DNA of 64,000 bases from Actibacterium sp. MT2.3-13A (GTDB taxonomy: Bacteria; Pseudomonadota; Alphaproteobacteria; Rhodobacterales; Rhodobacteraceae): positions 16,656 through 80,655 of the forward strand of contig NZ_JAGSOU010000017.1 of NCBI RefSeq assembly GCF_018139985.1, in the 5' to 3' direction. The notes below the pieces were generated by a model. The model saw nothing but the letters and a program-made list of their open reading frames with translations, had not been told where the DNA came from and did not search any database. Position 1 is the first letter of the stretch. Each line of letters starts with the position of its first letter. Shown piece by piece: positions 10,134 through 17,866 of this stretch. The position numbers and the translations under genes were made by a program.

Positions 10134-11234
10134 ATGCTCCCCGATCTCGAATGCGCGAACCTGACCAAGACATTTGACGCCACCGCCGCGGTGCGGGACG
10201 TGTCTTTCGCGGTGCCGCCCGGCGCCTTCTTCTCGATCCTCGGACCCTCGGGCTGCGGCAAGACCACGATCATGCGGATGATCGCGGGGTTCCTGGAGCC
10301 CAGCGGCGGCGACATCCTGATCAGGGGGAAATCGGTGCTGAACGTGCCGCCGAACAGGCGCCCGGTGAACATGGTGTTCCAGCACCTCGCGCTGTTCCCG
10401 ATGATGACCATCGCCGAGAATATCGGCTACGGGCTGCGCCGCGCCGGGATGCCGAAACCCGAGATCGAGCGCAAGGTCGGCGAGGCGCTGGAGCGGATCG
10501 GCCTGCCGGGCATCGGCAACCGCAAGGTCGATGAGCTGTCGGGCGGCCAGAAGCAGCGGGTCGCCATCGCGCGCTGCATGGTGCTGGAGCCCGACGTGCT
10601 GCTGCTGGACGAGCCGCTGGGCGCGCTGGACCTGAAGCTGCGCGAGCACATGAAGATCGAGCTGAAGAAGCTGCAGAGCGCCTTCAACACCACCTTCGTC
10701 TACATCACCCACGACCAGTCCGAGGCGCTGGTGATGTCCGACCAGATCGCGGTGATGAACCACGGCCGGTTCGAACAGCTGGGCACCGCGCGCGAACTCT
10801 ACTACCGCCCCGAGACCGCCTTCGTCGCGGGCTTCGTGGGCGAGGCCAACCGCTGGCGCGGCAAGGTGGAACGCGTGAACGGCGACGCGCTGGAGCTGCG
10901 GACCGAGACCGGGATCGTGATGAAGGGGGCGCGGCACGGACGCGCGCTCAACCCCGGCGACAGCGCCGAGATCTTCGTCCGCCCCGAGGCGATCCGCGTC
11001 GCCCGTGACGAAAGAGAGGTGGCGCATTTCGAGAACCGGATCTGCGGTACCGTCACCAGCCTTCTGTTCAACGGCGCGGCCAGCCGCATCCTGGTGCGCG
11101 ACGACGGCAACGGCGCCGAAATCGAGGTCGCCATTCCGCAATCGGGCGACTACGCCACGCTGAGCAGGGGGGCGTCGATCCATATCGGCTGGTCCGGCGA
11201 TCAGGCCAATTGCTTCCCCGCGGGCAGCGCCTGA
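10134..11234 (+). CDS. Polyamine-type ABC transporter ATP-binding protein (PotA-like)
   Basis: A 366-residue ATPase with an N-terminal ABC domain: Walker A GPSGCGKTT (about residues 38-46), signature LSGGQKQR, Walker B LLLDEPLGALD and H-loop ITHDQ. A C-terminal TOBE-type regulatory domain follows from about residue 240. This is the CUT1/MOI architecture of PotA. ATG 10134 was chosen because it gives the usual short N-terminus; upstream in-frame codons run into the hairpin. The next gene starts 1 base after its stop. Confidence 0.92.
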   Translation: MLPDLECANLTKTFDATAAVRDVSFAVPPGAFFSILGPSGCGKTTIMRMIAGFLEPSGGDILIRGKSVLNVPPNRRPVNMVFQHLALFPMMTIAENIGYGLRRAGMPKPEIERKVGEALERIGLPGIGNRKVDELSGGQKQRVAIARCMVLEPDVLLLDEPLGALDLKLREHMKIELKKLQSAFNTTFVYITHDQSEALVMSDQIAVMNHGRFEQLGTARELYYRPETAFVAGFVGEANRWRGKVERVNGDALELRTETGIVMKGARHGRALNPGDSAEIFVRPEAIRVARDEREVAHFENRICGTVTSLLFNGAASRILVRDDGNGAEIEVAIPQSGDYATLSRGASIHIGWSGDQANCFPAGSA

Positions 11235-11235
11235 G

Positions 11236-12093
11236 ATGCGCGCGCAATCGAGACTGGGGCTGTTCCTGCTGCTGACGCCGCTGCTGCTGTGGCTCACGCT
11301 GCTGATCGTCATCCCGCATATCGACATGCTGCTGGTGTCGCTGCGCGAGCGGGTGGGGGTGGGCGAATACCGGACCAGCCTCGCCAACTACCTGACGTTT
11401 CTGACCGAGCCGCTCTATCTCTGGACCTTCCTGCGCACGGCGCTGATGTCGGTTCTTGCGACGGCGCTGACGCTGCTCATCGCCTTCCCGGTCTCCTACT
11501 ACATCGCCAAGATCGCCAAGGGGCGGGTTCAGTCGGCGCTGTTCCTGCTCTGCCTCGTGCCGTTCTGGGTGTCCGAGCTGGTGCGCACCTTCGGCTGGAT
11601 GATCCTGCTGCGCGAGACCGGCGTCTTCAGCGGCCTGCTGCAGTGGGCGGGCCTCGTCGATGGGCCGGTCGAGATGCTTTATAACGACGTCGCCATGATG
11701 GTGGGGCTGGTCTACACCTCGATGCTGTTCATGGTGGTGCCGCTGGTGACCACGCTGGAAAGCCTCGACGACAGCGTGATCGAGGCGGGCTACGACCTTG
11801 GCGGCAGCGGGCCGAGCATCCTGCGAGAGATCGTCATCCCCCACGCCATGCCCGGCATCGTGTCGGGCTGCATCGTCGTGTTCATGCTGTCGCTGGGCAA
11901 CTACCTGACGCCGACCATGCTGGGCGGCAAGGAAAGCCTGTGGTTCACCGAGCTGATCTATTCGCAGTTCATCGTGCGCTTCAACTGGGAGCTGGGGGCG
12001 GCCTTCGGCTTCATGCTGCTGTTGCTGTCCTCGGTCATCGTCTGGGCCGTGCTGCGCCTGACCGGCCAGACGCTTGAGAAAACGATGGGGTAG
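11236..12093 (+). CDS. Polyamine-type ABC transporter permease (PotB-like)
   Basis: A 285-residue inner-membrane permease with six main hydrophobic segments. The EAA loop is in EAGYDLGGSGPSILREIVIP (about residues 182-201). PotB features include an N-terminal TM (LGLFLLLTPLLLWLTLLIVI) and a long periplasmic loop before TM2. It forms the pore with the next gene product, whose start is 7 bases downstream. Confidence 0.9.
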   Translation: MRAQSRLGLFLLLTPLLLWLTLLIVIPHIDMLLVSLRERVGVGEYRTSLANYLTFLTEPLYLWTFLRTALMSVLATALTLLIAFPVSYYIAKIAKGRVQSALFLLCLVPFWVSELVRTFGWMILLRETGVFSGLLQWAGLVDGPVEMLYNDVAMMVGLVYTSMLFMVVPLVTTLESLDDSVIEAGYDLGGSGPSILREIVIPHAMPGIVSGCIVVFMLSLGNYLTPTMLGGKESLWFTELIYSQFIVRFNWELGAAFGFMLLLLSSVIVWAVLRLTGQTLEKTMG

Positions 12094-12100
12094 CCGCGCC

Positions 12101-12952
12101 ATGATCCCGAGCATCCGACAGCCCCGCGCCGTCCGCCTTGCCTACAACGCCTATGTCGCGCTGTTCTTCGTCTATCTCGCGCTGCCGCTGGCAGTGGTGT
12201 CGGTCTTTGCCTTCAACGACAGCCAGTTCCCGTCCCTGCCCTGGGAGGGGTTCACCTGGGCCTGGTTCTTCGGCGACGCGCGGCCGGTGATCGGCGTGTT
12301 CCACGAGCGCCCGATCCTGCGTGCGATCGGCACCTCGGCCTTCGTCGGCCTCTGCGTCTCGCTGCTGTCGGTGGCGGTGGGCACCTGCAACGCCTTCCTG
12401 TTCAACCGCCACCGATTCCGGCTGCGCGGGCTGCTCTATGTGCTGATGCTGTTGCCGCTGGTCATCCCCGGCATCGTGCTGGGCATCTCGATCCTCGTCT
12501 TTTCCAGCACCCTGGCCAACGGCGTCGAGGACGGGATGGGTTGGGACATCGAGGCGCTGCGTCCGGGGCTGGTGCTGGTCGTCCTCGGCCAGTTCTCCTT
12601 CATCACCACAATCGCGACGCTGGTGATCTCGGCCCGGCTGCGCAAGTTCGACGAGAGCCTCGAAGAGGCCGCGCTGAATCTCGGCGCGGGGCGCCTGACC
12701 GCGGTGCGCACAGTGACCCTGCCGTTCCTCGCGCCCGCGATGATCGGGGCCTTTGTCGTGGCCTTCCTCATGAGCTTCGAGAATTTCAACACCACGCTGA
12801 TGCTGGTCGGCTCGGACGCGCCGCTGACCATCACCATGTTCGACCGGCTGAAGGAGGGCTCGACGCCGGTGCTGAACGCCGTGTCGCTGCTGTTGATGAT
12901 CGGCTCGTCCCTGCTGGCGCTGGGGATGATCGCCTTCCAGAAAAAGAGTTGA
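12101..12952 (+). CDS. Polyamine-type ABC transporter permease (PotC-like)
   Basis: A 283-residue permease with six hydrophobic segments. The EAA loop is EAALNLGAGRLTAVRTVTLP (about residues 186-205). ATG 12101 was preferred over an in-frame TTG at 12074 that lies inside the previous gene, because it gives the normal length. It is the last gene of the potD-A-B-C-type operon and faces the FDH genes tail to tail. Confidence 0.9.
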   Translation: MIPSIRQPRAVRLAYNAYVALFFVYLALPLAVVSVFAFNDSQFPSLPWEGFTWAWFFGDARPVIGVFHERPILRAIGTSAFVGLCVSLLSVAVGTCNAFLFNRHRFRLRGLLYVLMLLPLVIPGIVLGISILVFSSTLANGVEDGMGWDIEALRPGLVLVVLGQFSFITTIATLVISARLRKFDESLEEAALNLGAGRLTAVRTVTLPFLAPAMIGAFVVAFLMSFENFNTTLMLVGSDAPLTITMFDRLKEGSTPVLNAVSLLLMIGSSLLALGMIAFQKKS

Positions 12953-12961
12953 GAAAGGCAG

Positions 12962-13024
12962 CGGCCGGCCCCGCCGGGGGCCGGCCGAGCCTCTTCGTTT
13001 CGGCCGGCCCGGCGCGCCGGGCCG
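12962..13024. terminator. Two strong GC hairpins between convergent operons
   Basis: The first inverted repeat (12962-12987) pairs CGGCCGGCCCC with GGGGCCGGCCG, with a small bulge, and leads into CTCTTCGTTT. The second (13005-13024) is the perfect 20-bp palindrome CGGCCCGGCGCGCCGGGCCG. They fill the 73 bases between the polyamine-type operon and the FDH alpha gene and probably end transcription from both sides. Confidence 0.65.
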
Positions 13025-13025
13025 C

Positions 13026-15782
13026 TCAGGCCGCGCTGACCCTTACGGCGGCGAATTTGAACTCGGGGATTTTGCCGTAGGGGTCGAGCGCGGGGTTGGT
13101 CAGGATGTTCGCCGCCGCCTCGACATAGGCGAAGGGGACGAAGACCATGTCGGGCGCTACCGCCCGGTCGGCGCGGGCCATCATCGTGATTTCGCCGCGG
13201 CGGGTCTCCAGCCGCACCTGGCCGCCGGGCTCCACCCCAAGCCGCCGCAGCGTCGCGGGGTGGAGCGAGCAGTTGGCCTGCGGTTCCACCGCGTCCAGCA
13301 CCTTCGAGCGCCGGGACATGGAGCCGGTGTGCCAATGCTCCAGCTGCCGCCCCGTGGTCAGGACCATCGGGTAGTCCGCGTCGGGCTGCTCGTCGGGCGG
13401 GATGACGCTGGCGGGGGCGAAGCGCGCGCGGCCGCCTTCGCGGGGGAAGCCATCGCCGAACATGATCGCCTGCCCCGGATCGTCGGGGGCGAGGGAGGGG
13501 TAGGTGACGGCGTTCTCGGCCTCAAGCCGCTCCCAGGTGATGTTCGACAGCGACTTCATCCCCTGCTTCATCTCGGCAAAGACCTGCGCCGGGTGGGTGT
13601 AGTCCCAGGGCAGGCCCAGCCGCCGCGCCAGCGCCACGGTGATCGCCCAGTCCTCGCGCGCGGCGCCCGGCGGCGTGACCGCGGCGCGGCCCATCTGCAC
13701 CTGCCGGTTGGTGTTGGTCACGGTCCCGGTCTTTTCATAGAAGGCGGCGGCGGGCAGGATCACGTCGGCGTAATTGGCGGTCTCGGTGAGGAAGATGTCC
13801 TGCACCACGAGATGATCGAGCGCGGCCAGCGCCGCGCGCGCATGGGTCACGTCGGGGTCGGACATGGCCGGGTTCTCGCCCAGTATATACATGCCCCGGA
13901 TCCGGCCCGCGTGCACCGCATCGAGGATCTCGGTCACGGTCAGCCCATTTTCCGCGCCGAAATCGCCGGACTGCCAGAGCTCGGCAAAGGCGCCGCGCAC
14001 CGCGTCGTCGGCGACGCTCTGGTAATCGGGCAGGAACATCGGGATCAGCCCGGCGTCCGAGGCGCCCTGGACGTTGTTCTGCCCGCGCAAGGGATGCAGC
14101 CCCGCACCGGGCTTTCCCACATTGCCGGTCATCAGCGCCAGGCTGATCAGGCAGCGCGAATTGTCGGTGCCGTGGACATGCTGGGACACGCCCATCCCCC
14201 AGAAGATCATGCCCGCCTCGGCCTTGGCGAAGTCGCGGGCGACCTGCCGGATGGTCTCGGCGGGGATGCCGGTAATGCCCTCCATCCGCTCGGGCGCGAA
14301 GCCGGCGAGGTGCTCTTTCTCGGCCTCCCAGTTCTCGGTGAAGCGGTCGATATAGGTCTGGTCGTAAAGCCCTTCCTCGACGATCACCGACATGATGGCA
14401 TTGAGCAGCGCAACATCCGCGCCGGGGCGGAATTGCAGCATTTGCGTGGCGTGGCGCTGCAGCGCCGTGCCGCGCGGGTCCATCACGATCAGCTTGCCGC
14501 CGCGCCGCGCGAATTGCTTGAAATAGGTGGCGGCGACGGGGTGGTTCTCGGACGGGTTGGCGCCGATGACGATGGCGGCCTCGGCGTGTTCGATCTCGTT
14601 GAAGGTGGCGGTGACCGCGCCCGAACCCACGTTCTCCATCAGCGCGGCGACCGAGGAGGCATGGCAGAGCCGCGTGCAGTGGTCCACGTTGTTGTGGCCG
14701 AAGCCCTGGCGGATCAGCTTCTGAAACAGGTAGGCCTCTTCGTTGGTGCATTTGGCGCTGCCGAAGCCCGCCACCGCCGCGCCGCCCCGTTCGGCCTTCA
14801 GTTTCGCCAGCCCCTGCGCGGCGAAATCCAGCGCCTCGTCCCAGCTCGCCTCGCGGAAATGGGTGAAGGGGTTGGCGGGGTCCACGTTCAGGCCCTTTGG
14901 CGCGCCCTCCAGCCGGATCAGCGGCTTGGTCAGGCGGTGCGGGTGGTGGATGTAGTCGTAGCCGAACCGCCCCTTGACGCAGAGCCGCCCCTCGTTCGCC
15001 GGGCCGTTGATCCCCTCGACATATTTCACCCGCCCGTCCTTGACCTTGAGCGAGACCTGGCAGCCGACGCCGCAGAACGGGCAGACCGACTGCACCTCGC
15101 GGTCGTAATCGGTGCTGTCGCCGTGCTGGGCCGGGTCCAGCGCGCTGGCGGGCATCAGCGCGCCGGTGGGGCAGGCCTGCACGCATTCGCCGCAGGCGAC
15201 GCAGGTGCTGTCGCCCATCGGGTCGGCGAAATCGAACGTCGGGTAGGCATCGTGACCGCGCCCCGCCATGCCGATCACATCATTGACCTGCACCTCGCGG
15301 CAGGCGCGCACGCAGAGCCCGCACTGGATGCAGGCGTCGAGGTTCACGCGCATGGCGACATGCGAGTCGTCGAGCAGCGGAATGCGCCCCTCCTCCAGCT
15401 TCGGGAAGCGGCTGTCGCTGACGCCGTTTGCCTTGGCCATGTCCCACAGGTGCGACCCGGCGTCATGGGCCTTTTCGCGGTGGGGCTGGTCGGCCAGCAG
15501 CAGCTCCATCACCAGCTTGCGCGCGCTCTCCGCCCGGGCGGAGGCGGTGTTCACCACCATCCCGTCGCTCGGCGCCCGGCAGCAGGAGGCGGCGAGCACG
15601 CGCTCCCCCTCGATCTCCACCATGCAGGCGCGGCAGTTGCCATCGGGGCGATAGCCGCTCTGGTCCTTGTGGCACAGATGCGGGATCGTGGTGCCCTGCC
15701 GCTTGGCCACCTGCCAGATGGTCTCGTCCGGGGCGGCGGTGACGTTCTGGCCGTCGAGGGTGAAGGTGATGTTCCCGCTCAT
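13026..15782 (-). CDS. fdsA: NAD-linked formate dehydrogenase, molybdenum/tungsten catalytic subunit
   Basis: A 918-residue cytosolic FDH alpha subunit (formate to CO2) without a signal peptide. Visible in order are an N-terminal [2Fe-2S] domain (Cys37, 50, 53, 67), two [4Fe-4S] motifs (Cys151/154/157/161 and 194/197/200/204), the Mo/W-proximal cluster (Cys234, 237, 241, 268) and the active-site Cys373-His374 in RLCHAS. A bis-MGD domain completes the chain. Cys replaces selenocysteine. It lies 3 bases after the diaphorase gene. With that fused partner it looks like the heterodimeric FDH1 of methylotrophs, which is a tungsten enzyme; FdsABG of Rhodobacter is the molybdenum alternative. Confidence 0.95.
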   Translation of the reverse strand: MSGNITFTLDGQNVTAAPDETIWQVAKRQGTTIPHLCHKDQSGYRPDGNCRACMVEIEGERVLAASCCRAPSDGMVVNTASARAESARKLVMELLLADQPHREKAHDAGSHLWDMAKANGVSDSRFPKLEEGRIPLLDDSHVAMRVNLDACIQCGLCVRACREVQVNDVIGMAGRGHDAYPTFDFADPMGDSTCVACGECVQACPTGALMPASALDPAQHGDSTDYDREVQSVCPFCGVGCQVSLKVKDGRVKYVEGINGPANEGRLCVKGRFGYDYIHHPHRLTKPLIRLEGAPKGLNVDPANPFTHFREASWDEALDFAAQGLAKLKAERGGAAVAGFGSAKCTNEEAYLFQKLIRQGFGHNNVDHCTRLCHASSVAALMENVGSGAVTATFNEIEHAEAAIVIGANPSENHPVAATYFKQFARRGGKLIVMDPRGTALQRHATQMLQFRPGADVALLNAIMSVIVEEGLYDQTYIDRFTENWEAEKEHLAGFAPERMEGITGIPAETIRQVARDFAKAEAGMIFWGMGVSQHVHGTDNSRCLISLALMTGNVGKPGAGLHPLRGQNNVQGASDAGLIPMFLPDYQSVADDAVRGAFAELWQSGDFGAENGLTVTEILDAVHAGRIRGMYILGENPAMSDPDVTHARAALAALDHLVVQDIFLTETANYADVILPAAAFYEKTGTVTNTNRQVQMGRAAVTPPGAAREDWAITVALARRLGLPWDYTHPAQVFAEMKQGMKSLSNITWERLEAENAVTYPSLAPDDPGQAIMFGDGFPREGGRARFAPASVIPPDEQPDADYPMVLTTGRQLEHWHTGSMSRRSKVLDAVEPQANCSLHPATLRRLGVEPGGQVRLETRRGEITMMARADRAVAPDMVFVPFAYVEAAANILTNPALDPYGKIPEFKFAAVRVSAA

Positions 15783-15785
15783 GGC

Positions 15786-17477
15786 TCAGACCTCATCCGC
15801 GAAATGCTTCATCACCAGCCTGATCGGGTTGGGCGCGGCCTGTCCCAGCCCGCAGATCGAGGCGTCGGCCATCACCGTGCCCAGATCCTCCAGCAGCGCG
15901 CGGTCCCAGCGTTTGGCCTGCATCAGCGTCACCGCCTTTTCACAGCCGACCCGGCAGGGGGTGCATTGCCCGCAGCTCTCGGCCTCGAAAAACCGCAGCA
16001 TGTTCAGCGCAGCGTCCCGCACGCTGTCGCGGTCCGACAGAACCACCACCGCCGCCGAGCCGATGAAGGTGCCATGCGGTTGCAGCGTGTCGAAATCCAG
16101 CGGCACGTCGTCCAGATGCGCGGGCAGCAGGCCGGAGGACGGCCCGCCCGGCTGATAAGCCTTGAGCCGATGCCCCTCGGCCATGCCCCCCGCCGCGGCG
16201 ATCACGTCGCGGATGGTCGAGCCCGCGGGCAGCAGGTAGACCCCCGGCCGCGCCACCCGGCCCGAGACCGAATAGCTGCGCAGCCCCTTGCGCCCGTTCC
16301 TCTCGGTCGCGGACAGGACCTCAGGCCCCTCGCGGCAGATGCGGGCGATCCAGTGCAGGGTCTCCACGTTGTGCACCAGGGTCGGCCGGCCGAAGAGGCC
16401 CAGCTGCGCCACATAGGGCGGGCGCTGGCGGGGCAGGCCGCGCTTGCCCTCGATCGACTCCAGCATCGCGGATTCCTCGCCGCAGATATAGGCGCCCGCG
16501 CCGCGGCGCAGGTCGATATGGCCCACGGGCACGATCCCGGCCTCCTCCAGTGCCGCGATCTCGGCGCGCAGGATGTGCAGAACGGCGGGGTATTCGTCGC
16601 GCATGTAGACAAAACATTTCTCGGCCTCGACCGCCCAGGCGGCGATCAGCATCCCCTCCAGCATCAGGTGCGGGTTGCGTTCGAGGTAATGGCGGTCCTT
16701 GAAGGTGCCGGGCTCCCCTTCGTCGCCGTTCACGGCGAGGTAGCGCGGGCCGGGATTGGCGCGCACGAAGCCCCATTTGCGGCCCGATGGGAAGCCCGCG
16801 CCGCCCAGCCCGCGCAGCCCGGCGGAAAGGAGATCCTCCTGCACCGCCTGCCAGTCGCCGGTCGCACGCAGCGTCAGCAGCTTTTCATAGCCGCCCCCGG
16901 CGCGATAGGCGGCAAGATTTTCGTATTCGGGGATCTCGGGGTGGACATCGCCCGCGTCGAGCACCGCCTGCACCCTTTCCGGCGTGGCGCGGTCGACATG
17001 GCGGTGGCCGATCTCCACCGCCGGGGCGGTGTCGCAGCGGCCCATGCAGGGCGCGCGCTGCACGCGGATGCGCGCCGGGTCGCGGCCCTGCGAAAGCGCC
17101 TCGAACAACGCCTCCGATCCGGCCATCTCGCAGGAGAGCGAGTCGCAGACGCGGATGGTCAGCTCCGGCGGCGGCGCCTCGCCCTCGCGCACCGGGTCGA
17201 AATGGGCGTAAAACGTCGCCACCTCCCAGACCTCGGCCATGGACAGGCGCATCTCCTCGGCCAGCGCCCGCAGATGCGCGGCCGGGAGGTGGCCGCAGGC
17301 GTCCTGGATCAGGTGCAGGAATTCGATCAGCAGGTCGCGCCGGCGCGGCCGGTCGTCCAGCAGGGCGCGGACCTCCTCCCAGGCCCTGTCGTCGAGCTGC
17401 CGGCCCTTGGGCGTGGCCCGTCCGCGCCCGCCGCCGCGGCCCGATTTCCAGATGCCCTTCTGCTGGTCCAATGCCAT
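15786..17477 (-). CDS. fdsB: NAD-linked formate dehydrogenase, diaphorase subunit (NuoE-NuoF fusion)
   Basis: A 563-residue protein joining a NuoE-like [2Fe-2S] domain (about 25-165; cysteines in CDSLSC and CMGRC) to a NuoF-like FMN/NAD domain. The second part shows GLRGLGGAGFPSGRKW for FMN/NADH and ESCGQCTPCRVG for the N3-type [4Fe-4S] cluster. In the Fds enzymes these are separate FdsG and FdsB chains; in methylotroph FDH1 they are fused, as here. It passes electrons from the catalytic subunit to NAD+. GGGGAGG precedes ATG 17477. A palindromic candidate operator lies about 85 bases upstream. Confidence 0.94.
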   Translation of the reverse strand: MALDQQKGIWKSGRGGGRGRATPKGRQLDDRAWEEVRALLDDRPRRRDLLIEFLHLIQDACGHLPAAHLRALAEEMRLSMAEVWEVATFYAHFDPVREGEAPPPELTIRVCDSLSCEMAGSEALFEALSQGRDPARIRVQRAPCMGRCDTAPAVEIGHRHVDRATPERVQAVLDAGDVHPEIPEYENLAAYRAGGGYEKLLTLRATGDWQAVQEDLLSAGLRGLGGAGFPSGRKWGFVRANPGPRYLAVNGDEGEPGTFKDRHYLERNPHLMLEGMLIAAWAVEAEKCFVYMRDEYPAVLHILRAEIAALEEAGIVPVGHIDLRRGAGAYICGEESAMLESIEGKRGLPRQRPPYVAQLGLFGRPTLVHNVETLHWIARICREGPEVLSATERNGRKGLRSYSVSGRVARPGVYLLPAGSTIRDVIAAAGGMAEGHRLKAYQPGGPSSGLLPAHLDDVPLDFDTLQPHGTFIGSAAVVVLSDRDSVRDAALNMLRFFEAESCGQCTPCRVGCEKAVTLMQAKRWDRALLEDLGTVMADASICGLGQAAPNPIRLVMKHFADEV

Positions 17478-17559
17478 GCCCGCCTCCCCCCGCGCGCCGT
17501 TGAGTGTTCCCGGTTGTGCGTCGCGCGCCGGGCGGGCGTCAATTTCGCTGAACCGTTGC

Positions 17560-17580
17560 CCGATAGAAGATTTCTATCGG
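17560..17580. promoter_or_regulatory. Perfect palindrome between fdsB and the TusA-like gene, LysR-type box
   Basis: Two perfect 9-bp arms, CCGATAGAA and TTCTATCGG, are separated by 3 bases. They contain ATAG-N7-CTAT, which fits the T-N11-A core of LysR-type regulator sites. The site is central in the 157-base divergent gap and could control both directions. No LysR gene is in the window. LysR-type FdsR control of fds operons is known in other bacteria, so an FdsR-like protein is a reasonable guess. Confidence 0.6.
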
Positions 17581-17634
17581 CGGCAGCCGCCTGACGGATG
17601 GACAGGCCCGCGTGCGCGGAATATCTCTGGGCGC

Positions 17635-17862
17635 ATGACGTGGGATCAGGAACTCGATGCCAGCGGCCTGCTGTGCCCGCTGCCGGTGCTCAAGGCGCGC
17701 AAGCGGCTGAAGGATATGGCGCAGGGTCAGGTCCTGCGCCTGATCGCCACCGACCCGGCGGCGGTGGTGGACGTGCCGCATTACTGCAACGAATCCGGCA
17801 ACCTGCTGCTCGACAGCGCGCAGGAGGGCGAGGCGCAGATCTACCTGATCGAGCGCCGCTAG
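17635..17862 (+). CDS. TusA-family sulfur-carrier protein
   Basis: A 75-residue TusA/SirA-like protein with the hallmark Cys-Pro-x-Pro motif in GLLCPLPVLKARKRL; the Cys carries a persulfide. The rest follows the family (VLRLIATDPAAVVDVPHYC). ATG 17635 gives the usual length. It is divergent from fdsB and close to an fdhD operon. FDH activation needs sulfur transfer from a cysteine desulfurase to the bis-MGD cofactor via FdhD, so a role as a sulfur relay is plausible; tRNA thiolation is the alternative. Confidence 0.88.
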   Translation: MTWDQELDASGLLCPLPVLKARKRLKDMAQGQVLRLIATDPAAVVDVPHYCNESGNLLLDSAQEGEAQIYLIERR

Positions 17863-17866
17863 CCCC

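Noticed and set aside
13260..17594. A 1444-codon open frame antisense to the NAD-linked FDH genes
   Set aside because: It is His/Arg/Gly-rich, has no family features and covers two certain genes; long antisense frames are common at this GC content.
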